Assembly: GCA_017163975.1 (NCBI GenBank)
Contig: JAFFSR010000220.1
Span: 13,410,001 to 13,474,000, forward strand
Direction of reading: 5' to 3'
DNA: 64,000 nt
Source: Anastatus disparis
Lineage: Eukaryota; Arthropoda; Insecta; Hymenoptera; Eupelmidae
The position numbers were made by a program, and so were the translations under genes. Shown one piece after another: positions 1 through 10,100 of the stretch. The first letter of the stretch is position 1. Each line of letters starts with the position of its first letter. Below the pieces are notes generated by a model that saw only the letters and a program-made list of their open reading frames with translations, had not been told where the DNA came from and ran no database searches.

Positions 1-26
1 GTGTATCAGATGAAAAAATTGTAGAT

Positions 27-1612
27 ATGCCAGTAAACAATAACGCCGCAAATCATAATTTTTCAATGTCAAAATTGTCATCAAACGAGATCCTTCATAC
101 AGAAGAAGTGATTTTGGAAAATGATAATAATTACGCACAACAACATGAATTTCACAATAGTAATAGAATTGATTCTGTCTATAATTTAGACAAATGTGGC
201 GCTACAAAGGAATTAACTAAAACTATTAAGGAATCCGAAAAGCATGAGAAAGAGCCTGCAGAAGTACATTTTGATGTTAATCGATACATTAATAACGAAT
301 TTAAATTGGATAATGAAATTAACGAATCAGAAAAAAATTCTGATAATGAAAGTATATCTACATTAAATGGTATAAAAAAAAGGAAAAAAAAATTGACCTA
401 TTTAATTGTGACATTGCAATTGTTGCAGTTCTTGTAACACATTTTCTAAATGCGTATGGCGACAGTGATGAAGAGAAAATAAGAAAAGGTATTGAATTGA
501 TAATGGAAGAAAGACTAGATTGTACTTGCAGTTTGTCATTTAATAAGGTACGATTCAATCTTAGAGATGTAGCATATGCAAAATGTCGAAAAGTTCAATG
601 CAAACAAAGATTTAAATTTTCAATTGATCATTTCGATGAGCCTGTCACATATTTCCATATATTTAGTGACAAAGATAACTTAAAACAAGTGCATGAAGAA
701 AATATAAACGAAGCGAAATTTAAACCCTTAAAAGGCAAGGAACGTCGAGAATTAAAAAAATTATTGCAACCTAAAGGTGCCTTGAACATTTGAAATGACT
801 ACAAATCAGTTTTCAACTCTGCAACCTTGCAGATGGATTAACGGTATTGTCATTGATTCTTTTGTCGCAATAAATATTTTAGATTGGGCTGACACTTCCT
901 TTATAGCGACTGATGAAACATCAACGATATTAGGTCAATTTAGCAGACGAATTAATAGAAACAGATATGTTTGTAAATCGACCAAAAGCTTTAAAAATAG
1001 GCTATTTATGCCATATTGTTTCGGAGATCATTAGCGATTACTCGTTATTATCGATTACTCACAGAAGATGCATCGATAATAGTATTAGATCCCTATGAAT
1101 TGCCAGATTCACGAGAAGATGATGAAAAACGAGTTTTAGATGCGTTTCATTTCTTTATTGAATTTTGTGGACCTCAATCATATCTTCATAAATTACATGG
1201 TAAAAATTGGTCGGTGAAATATTTAATTGAAAGACCATATCAGAGAATACAAGATGGTTACAGCTGTGGCTGTTATGTAATATATTACATGGAATGCGTT
1301 GGAAGAAACACGGCATTTGATATGAATTATAATCCTGAAATATATCGTTCAGAAGTAGCCCACCATTTGCTCCTTAGGTCAGAAAACATGCAAAACGGAT
1401 GTATTCATTGTTTTGAAGACGTTCATGATGTTATTATGAAAAGATGCAAGATATGCCATCGCAAAAGTCATGATACGTTCATTTATAAATCAGACACAGA
1501 TTCCAATACGGAATTGAAAGGTAAACCAAAAAGTTCAAAAAAATCAAAAAAAAGATAAACAAAACGGCGAAACGTTTGTTTGCAGATTATGTAGAAAATA
1601 TAATAAAGTTTA
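27..1612 (+). pseudogene. Broken Ulp1-like (peptidase C48) cysteine protease gene
   Basis: Four consecutive reading frames on one strand together look like one protease gene with several breaks. The frame with the ATG at 27 is also open back to the window edge, so the true start may lie upstream. The N-terminal part is polar and low-complexity. The reading frame shifts in a poly-A tract near 367-391, and again near 783-795. The segment from 795 carries a typical Ulp1 domain opening (Leu-Gln-Pro-Cys-Arg-Trp-Ile-Asn then Ile-Asp-Ser-Phe). The putative catalytic His is the last codon before a TAG at 1032-1034, where the family usually has Trp (TGG). Another shift near 1050-1065 leads to the frame with QDGYSCGCYV, the Gln/Cys active-site motif, at about 1249-1278. 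A fourth break, in A-runs near 1540-1555, separates a final Cys-x2-Cys pair ending at 1612. Ulp1-type proteases cleave SUMO-like proteins and also occur in transposons and viruses. I cannot tell which lineage this copy comes from. Confidence 0.7.
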
Positions 1613-1882
1613 ATAGTTTGCGGCATTAATATAATAAATTAACAATCACTTCCATTAGTTAAAATCCATAAAGTGAAAAATAATTGTTAGATTTATTTTT
1701 CAACATGCTTCGGAATAATGTATCATGAAATGACGAACAACCGTTACATAGAAAAGTATATATTAAATTATGAAACTAATGTAAAACACAATGGTAATGA
1801 AATAAAGAAAAATATGAAAATTAGAAGTCACAAGATTAAACAAAATCTAAATACTGATTGAAATAATAAATATAAATCACGT

Positions 1883-2026
1883 GCGTTTGACACAGTTAAT
1901 TTCGATAGGCTTTTGCTTAAGCTGGAACGTTATGGTATAAATGGTTGTTTGTTGAAATGGTTTAGATCATATTTATAGTATGGACGGAAGCAATACGTGA
2001 AAATAAAATCATTTGTATCAAGGCAC
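1883..2026 (+). pseudogene. Non-LTR retrotransposon reverse transcriptase fragment
   Basis: A 48-codon stretch reads as the part of a LINE reverse transcriptase that starts with [19 protein letters not shown], followed by LLKWFRSYL and GRKQYVKIKS. This matches the well-known block in Jockey/CR1/R1-type enzymes (AFD, then a Leu-rich helix, then W-F-x-SYL and R-x-QxV). An in-frame TAG at 1976-1978 interrupts it, and neither side extends into a longer open frame. It is a dead 5'- and 3'-truncated remnant. It abuts the GC-rich island that follows, which may have been inserted into it. Confidence 0.75.
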
Positions 2027-2424
2027 TATAAAAGCTGACATCTCGCGCGCCGCCACAGTCATATGTACGTGGCGGATGTTGTCCCGATGTCTTTTCAGTG
2101 CAGGTAGGAGCGGTCTGAAATATGTATAGGAATCCCCCTTATACACATTGAAACACGTAGGAGAGCTCTCACTATGTAAAGCATAACTTCTCTACATAAA
2201 GAGAGGGGAGAAGGTCCAATGCTGGCTCGGCGGCTCGCTTTATATATGCTCTGGAGCTCGCTATTCCCATTGCGGGAGTAGCGCCTCGTAGCGGCTGAGC
2301 ACAGGCACTATAATCTGGCGTGATTTTTGAATCGTCGTAGTATATAGATATAGGCGTGATGCCTCCGCTCCCTACTCTTTCTATTTTACCCCTACTCTCT
2401 CATTCTATTTTACTTGACGGCGCT

Positions 2425-2492
2425 ACGCCCTACTAAAAAATCTCAGGTGAGAAATCACCTGATTTCTCACCTGAGATTTTTTTGTAGGGCGT
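2425..2492. repeat. 33-bp-arm near-perfect palindrome
   Basis: Left arm 2425-2457 and right arm 2460-2492 are inverted copies of each other with one mismatch in 33 and only a 2-base spacer (CC). A shorter hairpin is nested in it (AGGTGA, 4-base loop GAAA, TCACCT). It may be two facing transposon ends or a cruciform-forming insertion. Confidence 0.9.
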
Positions 2493-2745
2493 GCTCACTC
2501 TTATTGTGTCTCGTACAGTTAAGACGCGGGAGATACTTTCTTAGACCTTTCTTCTACCCGGCAGAACGATCAGGCTCAACTTAATAGTGGAACAGTCGCG
2601 TTTGCCTTACTGGCCCTCGAGTGATTTTTCGTCGGTTTTTGTTAAAACCGAAAAAAGCCTCTCGGGGGTGGTCCACCGCGGTGTCAGTGAGCTCGGAACA
2701 TCCTCCACTTTCAATATTTAAATTAAAAAATGGAGGAGAAATTCC

Positions 2746-2818
2746 GATCTCACCGGGATTCGAACCCCGGCCCTCTGCGTGAGAGTTGGATGCTCTAGCC
2801 CCTGAGCCACCGCGGCTC
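2746..2818 (-). repeat. tRNA-like SINE head (second family) or tRNA pseudogene
   Basis: On the minus strand the sequence has an A-box-like GGTGGCTCAGGGGCTAGAGC and a B box GGTTCGAATCC with a paired T arm (CCGGG...CCCGG). The anticodon arm does not fold into a standard 5-bp stem with a 7-base loop, and no matching acceptor stem is seen, so it is unlikely to be a working tRNA. It differs from the common SINE family of this window and continues into the GC-rich island, which fits a different tRNA-derived SINE. Confidence 0.5.
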
Positions 2819-2915
2819 TTAATTTAGTTTATTTAAATAGTAATTATTGTTTTATTGTAAATGAAATGGTGTATGTAATTTTTGTTAATAATGACATTTA
2901 TTTTACAAAATTACA

Positions 2916-3128
2916 TTAAGGCGACTACGGAAGTTCGGTTCGATTTCATTTTGTAGTTTACAAATTACTCTTTCAATTTCTAAAATTTTTTGAATTTTTT
3001 AATTTTTCACCATTTATTATAATCCGTAGAATGGTGGAAAATTAAAAAATCTGAAAAATTTTACATATTGAAAGAGTAATTTGTAAACTCAAAAATAAAA
3101 CCTAACCTAAAATCCGAAGTCGCCTTAA
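2916..3128. mobile_element. TTAA-flanked MITE with long terminal inverted repeats
   Basis: TTAA at 2916-2919 and 3125-3128 flanks inverted ends GGCGACT (2920-2926) and AGTCGCC (3118-3124). The inverted similarity continues inward for about 90 bases on each side; for example GTTTACAAATTACTCTTTCA on the left reappears reverse-complemented on the right. TTAA duplication is the hallmark of piggyBac-type transposition. The 205-base body has no reading frame, so it is a non-autonomous element. Assignment to piggyBac rests only on the TTAA. Confidence 0.7.
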
Positions 3129-3210
3129 TACTTAAATTTTCTTCGCTATTTCCAAAACTATTATAATTTTTAACATAATTAATGTTTCAAATCTCAAAAT
3201 ATAGATATTT

Positions 3211-3615
3211 CTAATTATCAATTGAAATAATCAATCTGAAATCAGTATATGACACTTTCTTTTTCAGATGACAAAATAAATAAATTATGAATCCTAATAT
3301 AAATATTTTATATGTATAAGAAAATGGCAATGAAAGTTCGTGGGCAAAAAGCTGGAGCGGACATGAATAAGCCATTAAAAAATATATTGAAATAAATGCA
3401 ATCCAAACATAAAAAATTATTTGTAGTTTTTCATTAATCAGCAACGATGTAAAATAATTGTTTATTTCATCATACGTGAAATATCGTTTAATAATAAATG
3501 AATTTGTAAATAAAAAGATGTAACGAGGCAAAATTGGCCAACCAGCAAGTACATAATAAAAACAAACAATGTTAATAATAATCAATGAATTGTTATAATA
3601 AATACGACAAAACAT
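3211..3615 (-). pseudogene. Decayed multi-membrane-segment gene fragment (chemoreceptor-like?)
   Basis: A 134-codon open frame on the minus strand is highly hydrophobic, with about four possible membrane segments. Its C-terminal half (MAYSCPLQLFAHELSLPFSY followed by Thr-Tyr-Lys and another hydrophobic stretch) is repeated in more degraded form nearby, at about 4067-4282 and 3718-3770 on the same strand. Repetition at protein level in the same orientation points to tandem decayed copies of one membrane-protein exon. The size and pattern would fit an insect odorant- or gustatory-receptor exon. I do not recognise a diagnostic motif, so function is open. No convincing start or splice context was found. 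Confidence 0.3.
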
Positions 3616-4066
3616 GAAAATATAAGTAAAATGTAGAGAATTTCATTCCCTTTTTTAACCGTATCAAACTACTATTAATTAGAATTAATAATATTATATA
3701 TATCACTAAAAAGTAAATTTTGTGGGCGAAAAGCTGGAACAGGGTTTAAATGACAGACTGTAAAGAGCAATTTCAAACATGCAAAAAATAATCCTATAGT
3801 ATATAATAATTAAAAATTATAGTATACATGAATGTTTATTTGATTTCTATCACTATTTTACTATATTTTAAAATTATTGGAAATTTAGTATATTTCAAGA
3901 ATTATGTTTTTTTAATTGTAAATAAAGTAGTGATGAAATTTTTTTCAATAATGTATATTTTACAAAAATATAATAATATTACAATGTCCTTTGTCATTTC
4001 CAAAAGTATTATCATTTGTAGCAAAAGTAATGTTTTCAATGATTTGCTTGTGATAGCTACAATAAG

Positions 4067-4282
4067 CTACAATAAGCTTGCGCTCAGACGCAAATTGCAA
4101 GATAAAGATAAATCTAAGCACAAATTTAAATAATAAATCTGAAATAAATATATATTAGTTACTCTTTCAGATAACAAAATTGAAGAATAATAAATAATTA
4201 AATAAATGTTACTGTATATGTATAAGAAAATGGCAATCGAAGTTCGTGGGCAAAAAGGTGGAACGGACGGAAAATAAGCCAT
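4067..4282 (-). pseudogene. Second degraded copy of the 3.2-3.6 kb membrane-gene fragment
   Basis: The stretch at about 4125-4290 matches 3225-3385 at DNA level in the same orientation. Shared blocks include GTATAAGAAAATGGCAAT, GTTCGTGGGCAAAAAG and AATAAGCCAT. A third, shorter match (GTGGGCGAAAAGCTGGAACA) is at about 3720-3745. Indels put the blocks in different frames, so these are dead copies. The duplication unit is roughly 160 bases or more, with copies about 0.4-0.9 kb apart. Confidence 0.5.
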
Positions 4283-4299
4283 AGTAGCATTAAAATGAG

Positions 4300-6955
4300 T
4301 TGAAAAAGAACATTAACAATAATAAATTAGAATTAATTCCCCATATTGTACTTAATTTCTACCTCAACACTAGTGTAATATTCATATTTATTATAAAAAT
4401 TCAAATGTATTTTATTTTATAAGATTTGTAATTAGCGGAAGGAATATCCATTTTTTACTAAATTGATATTTTTCACGCAAAATTTTATAAGCTAGAAATT
4501 TTTTTCTTTTGCCCTGCTTTTCGAATTAACAAGCTGGCGATTACTGTTGAGGAGAAATAATATATATTATACGGATAAATTTATAGCTTCGAATAGTATC
4601 AGGTACAAAATAATATTATTTGTTAACGAGGATACAACCAAAAAATAAATTTCTTGTGTCGTTCAAATTTTTTGCTACTAGTATTGGTTTTCTATGAATA
4701 TGCATTGGAAGAAGCTAAACTATTTGTACGTACGGTAAGATAAAGAAAATATTATAGCATAATATTTTGTCAATATTAAAACCAAATTAGACTTTTTGAC
4801 TAAACAAGATGCATTTTTGATAAGACGACCAGAAGTAACAATTTCAGTAACTTCTGCTGGTCGTTACAGTTAAGTTTACGGTCTTGTTAGACAAAAACAG
4901 ATCTTTCTACAACCAATAATAATAATTAAAGGTAACTTTCGAAAATCTGATTTTCTAAGACCCTCCACATTTACTCTAAGAATTATTAGAATAAAGTTAA
5001 TTAGCTAGATACCGCAAATAAAATCTTATTAATTTCAGCCCCTGTTGGAAGTAGTTTCTGCCAATGCGATCTTTCCGCAACCTTTGATATTAACTGTTAG
5101 CAGTATAATATTAGTCTATTATTAAAAATAAATTGAAATTAGTAAATTATAATCGAAAACATAGATTATAAAAAAATTTCATCACTAGGGAGTAAAATAA
5201 TATGAAAAAATCCTTGTTGAAAAGAGACGATTGAAATGAAATAAATCAGTAAAAATTCATGAAATTTTAAGTGATTTTCAATTGATTTTTATCAATGGTA
5301 ACAGTCTATTTATAAAAATAAAACTTTTCAAATTATGCTTAAATTATTCTTTTATAATTGTATCGGTTAAAAAAGATTTTTTTTCGAAATAATGAATACG
5401 AGCCTAATCTTTTTATATAATTCGTCCAAAAATATTAATCATAAATTTTGAAGAACTATTTTCATTTTCTTTCTCTTTTTTTTAGCATCATCTATAGAAT
5501 TCTAAAACGTATAAAAATCAACCATAATGTATTTAAAAATTAAATTTTAAAGTGCAAAGTACAATTGAATAATTACCGCCATCTAACAAAAATAAATGTA
5601 TTATAACTTGATATGTAGTCAAGGCTTTGATTGAAACTCAAAAGAAAATTTATCGACGGATGATAACATACAATCTTAATTGAAATTTTATCATTGTATC
5701 ATAATTCTGTATTTATCACGTGTTTCTATCATATTTTAAAATAATTATCACATATTTTTTTATGCATTTTAATATCTACATATCTTTCTTTTCGTACATA
5801 TTTTATTTATTGTAATATCGCCAATAATAGTACCGTCCCTCATCTTACTATCATGGGTATATTATTATATTATATTATTATTATCACTTTTATAATTATA
5901 ACATTTTCAAAATGATGAATTTAAATTTATTAGTCTAATATAAACAATATTATGAAAATGATATTATTTTTTATAACAAACTGAATAAGTTTTTATTTTT
6001 TATTATCAAAACTAATTTTATAAATGCAAAATCAATATTTTCATTAAAACTTCTAAGATCTTTGTATATCAAAGGCCTTTTTTTAAAGGTTTATTAATAT
6101 GTAAAAAATCGAAAATTCATCGCATCTTCCACATGTAGATCGATAAAAAAACGTATCCAATTAAATCTTGATTTCCTTCTTTTACTTAGCTATTTGCATC
6201 ATTTGTCTATTATTAATACGAATTTTCATGATTTAATTATTAGTTGCATATTGCTATGCAAAACTATAAATCTTTGATGGTTTAATTGTTGTTTACCCAT
6301 ATTGAGATGATATCAAAATCTGACAGGCTAACTTTTTGGAATCTCGCAACCTAATCCAAACTATCAGCTCATTTAAATGGAGTTCTAATTTTTCATACAA
6401 AAATTGATGAAGCAAGGAAATACCGTTAGGTAAATCAAAATAATAATTAAACTAAATTTTTTTAAATTTTTAAATATGCAATATTTAAACATACTAGTCA
6501 GTATTTAAAACTGTAGATAAATCGGTATTACTGTGGTAACTAATCTTTGTAAATCGTGATGTTTATTACATACGAACACGATATTGTCAATACAATTATA
6601 AATATTGTAAATATTTCTTGTCGATGCAGAGATAGTAACAAAATTTAAATATTCGATTATTTAGACTATTACAAATTATCTTGATTTTTTAAAATATTAA
6701 TTAACGATTTTTTTTTCAAAATTCATGCAACAAAATTAAATCAAATGGACTTTTCTAAAGAGTAGAACATTTTTTTACTACATTGAATGAACAAATAATT
6801 GTTTTTATGCTGAGATTTGTTATCAGAGAATAATACTAGAAAGTATGAATGTTTATTTTATAGACAATTTAAGGAGAAGTGTGTTAAATAAGGGCACTGA
6901 TTTCGCATCATTTCTTAATGTTGATTTTTTAAAATTTTATTCAATTCCACTGTAT
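4300..6955. other. AT-rich intergenic stretch, nothing recognised
   Basis: About 2.6 kb of very AT-rich sequence with short homopolymer runs. There are no long open frames, no tRNA-like boxes and no clear terminal inverted repeats. Confidence 0.6.
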
Positions 6956-6959
6956 TTAT

Positions 6960-7113
6960 GCTATATAATTAGCGACGGAAGCCATCAAAGCGTTTGTAAA
7001 CATATCACACATAACGTACAGCGATCCTTGTATCAATCGGTAAAAACCAGGATTCGAACTCGAGACCTCGGGATTATGAATCCATAATTCCACCGACTGA
7101 GCCACTGACCTCT
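6960..7113 (-). mobile_element. tRNA-derived SINE, copy 1
   Basis: Read on the minus strand it begins AGAGGTCAGTGGCTCAGTCGG (A box) and has GAGTTCGAATCC (B box). It continues through the family body CGATTGATACAAG and TTTACAAACGC to CCGTCGCTAATTA, where it loses similarity. It is diverged: the arm between the boxes reads GGAATTATGGATTCATAATC, and the 3' stem is lost. Confidence 0.8.
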
Positions 7114-10100
7114 AATGTTGATTTTTAATGAATGAAAAATCTTAAAAAATTAGTAAATTTAATTCTATTTTATTTTGTGATTGAATGTACAGGTCATTAT
7201 GATGTCATGATTCTAAAAAGGCACGTTATATTTATATATACATATACTTTGTTACTATTCAAGGCAATGTAATTTCAAAACTAGTTTTAGAACTAAAATA
7301 CTCGCTCAAGGATTCTTTTGGGTATAAGCCTTAATATTTTTGTTATTTTTCATTATTTAACGTAAAAAGCTCATATGAAAATTCTCAATGATAAAATGTT
7401 ATATTATGAAGGAAATGTCGTGAAATCGTCCGTAAATTTATATACAGTGAAATCGTGTTAAGATTCTTTTAATATTTACAATCAACTTTCCTTGCAATTT
7501 TTTAAAAAATATAATCATTTTGAAGATATTTTGGATAATTTTGAATGAAAAAAATTAATGTAGATCTGTGCGAGGAATCGTATTAGGAATTTTCTTTAAA
7601 AAAGAGTAATGAAACATCTATAATTACAATAAACTTTTGTTATTCACTTTTCTTAAACACAGCAACTCCTTTTATGTTTAAAATTAAAGAAAAAAAAAGA
7701 TCATAAAATTATAAGTGCGGTGAGTAATATTTATTACTAAATCGTGATATAATGACGTCGACTTCTATACCAGCCAATTCTAATGTAATCGAGATAATGA
7801 TAAGTCATTAATATTTTATATTTATGAATAACTATGAAGAATAAAAAAACAAACACATAGCCACTTATACGCCCACGTTGTGTTGCGAATTCAATTATTT
7901 TTATTTCAAGATGATTGATGAAAAATTTAAACGATATTTTTAATCATAGTTGCAATAATATCAAAATTGCTAAAAGCAAACTGTATAACATTAAATCGTA
8001 AAAGAATCAAATTTTCTATAGGAAAAAAAAAAATATATTTTTAGATTATAATCTTTTGTTGGACATGTTTTGCAATGTTTGTCATTTTTGATATTGCAAC
8101 AATATCAAAAATGACATAGCACTTTGGGTATTCTATAAAAGTTATTCTAAACATATACGTTTAAAATAAATTAGAATGATTAAATTTTTTAATTAGGTTG
8201 AATAAAGTTCATAATTTGAACACATTTGCTTCGTGTAAATTGCTTCTTATAAAAAAGGTACAATTTCAAGTAAAATAAAGTTCATTGAAAATAAAAAGTA
8301 TGATCATTTCCTCGATACTTCTAATTAATCTTGAATCAAAATTTTCATATTATACTATCAAAATATTCTAAAGATATTTATATTTATCGCGAAATACATA
8401 AAAAAAATTTAAATAAATTATTTCTCAAAATAAAACTTTAAAATAAAAAACAATTTTATATATTTCATTCTCCTATTGGAGATGAATATTGTCGCGAAAA
8501 AAAATCGTATGATGTATGATAGTCTAATTTATAACTGTTTCAACAACTCAATAGCAATAAAAAATTATTTCTCAACTTACATCTATTTTACTTTCAGCCG
8601 AATTTCAATGTTCAAACTTAGAATTCTACAACTTGAACAAAATAAAATTACTCATCTTATTATTTTATCGTTCAAATTGATCTTCGCCAAGATAACAAGA
8701 TATTTTCTTATATTAACAAGCGAGAAAGAAAAATGAAAAAAAAGGAGGCGTATCTCATCATGACGATAATGTCGTAGCAAGAATCTCACGTTGTAATACC
8801 TATAGTTATCACTATGACACTACGTAACGTCATCGTCACCTTAATAATATAAAGTTGAAGAATGATGTCATATACTAGCTCGGCGTATAACTTGTCTACA
8901 TTAATTACGAACAGGTCGCGGTCTACACGATCTTGGCCTTGAATATTAGTTGAATAATCAAAAAAAAATCTCGTCTTTATTTGTTTACGTCTCGAGTTAA
9001 TTTAGATGATTAATAGTTACGTCCTGTGAAAATTTTCATTTGTGGTTAATTAAAATTTTAATCACCGTGAAGTTTTTCATGCAATTTTGGTCTCTTTCTT
9101 TTTTATTTAATTAACTTATCAATCTATATTATTTTTTCATTGTAATGTTATATTTTAAATTTTCATTATCATTATTGCAATTACTGATTCTTATTACCCA
9201 ATCACATTAAAAAATTATTAAATTACATTGAAGTAATGTTTGATATTACTTTTTTTTGAAAAACACAAGATTTCACATTATTTTAAACCTGAATAGACTG
9301 TTTTCAATAATTTGTATTGGTTTGGCTGTAAAAAAAGCTATTTGTAAATGATTTCGAACATTTTTATCACAGCTAATTAGATAATTGGAGCTATTCGAGA
9401 GTGACCATAAATGAACGTTTGAAAAAATTACACTTAATTATATAACGGTCATCTATTTACTATCGCAATTGAGTAATGTCTGCGATAATTTTAATTAAAG
9501 TTTAGAATCAATAAAGCTTTTAAGGAGGAACGAACTAATGCTGAGCTCATATATAAATGAAAAAGTTAATTTTTTATTGGAAAATAATTATTTTGTAAAC
9601 GTATTCCATAAAATTTGAGTTATAGCAAAAATCTACTTGTAGAAAAATGTCTTTTTTTCAAGTCTCTGTCATAAGTAATGATAATATTTTCAATGACATG
9701 GAATAAATATTTAAAAAAAAATATTAGTTAAAATAAGTGTACTGGTTTAAAGAAAACTTCAAAATTTTTTTAGTATCCTTTATTAAATATTTTTTAGTAA
9801 AAAAACACGATAAAATTACAGTTTATTAAATCGGTTTTTTACTAAACTGATCTCGAAACTGATATGACTATATTTATTATTTATGTTTATCACTCGGCTC
9901 TTGATCATTTTTATCGAATTTAGTAAATTTTACTATACAGGTATAGTAATAGATACTATAAATTATTTGAAAAAAATGAAAAATCACTTGTAGTACGATT
10001 TTTCCAAAAATATAGAAGTCTTCGTCACACAAATTTAACTTAATACCATAATTAAGTTTACTTGTTAAATATGGTTATAATTACTATATTATGGTGTGTT

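Larger units (their letters stand above)
2027..2822. repeat. GC-rich composite repeat island of unknown family
   Basis: About 800 bases stand out from the AT-rich surroundings by a clearly higher G+C content and no poly-A/T runs of the local kind. Inside are a long near-perfect palindrome (2425-2492), a second stem (CGGTTTT at 2633-2639 pairing with AAAACCG at 2644-2650), a short stem TCCTCCA/TGGAGGA around 2701-2738, and a tRNA-like head on the minus strand (2746-2818). No open reading frame of note is present. The simplest reading is a non-autonomous mobile element, or several nested ones, with the tRNA-like part as the 5' end of a minus-strand SINE. The family is not recognised. Confidence 0.5.

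Noticed and set aside
6845..7087. 80-codon frame at 6.8-7.1 kb
   Set aside because: Its C-terminal half reads through the antisense of a SINE head, so it is not a protein gene.
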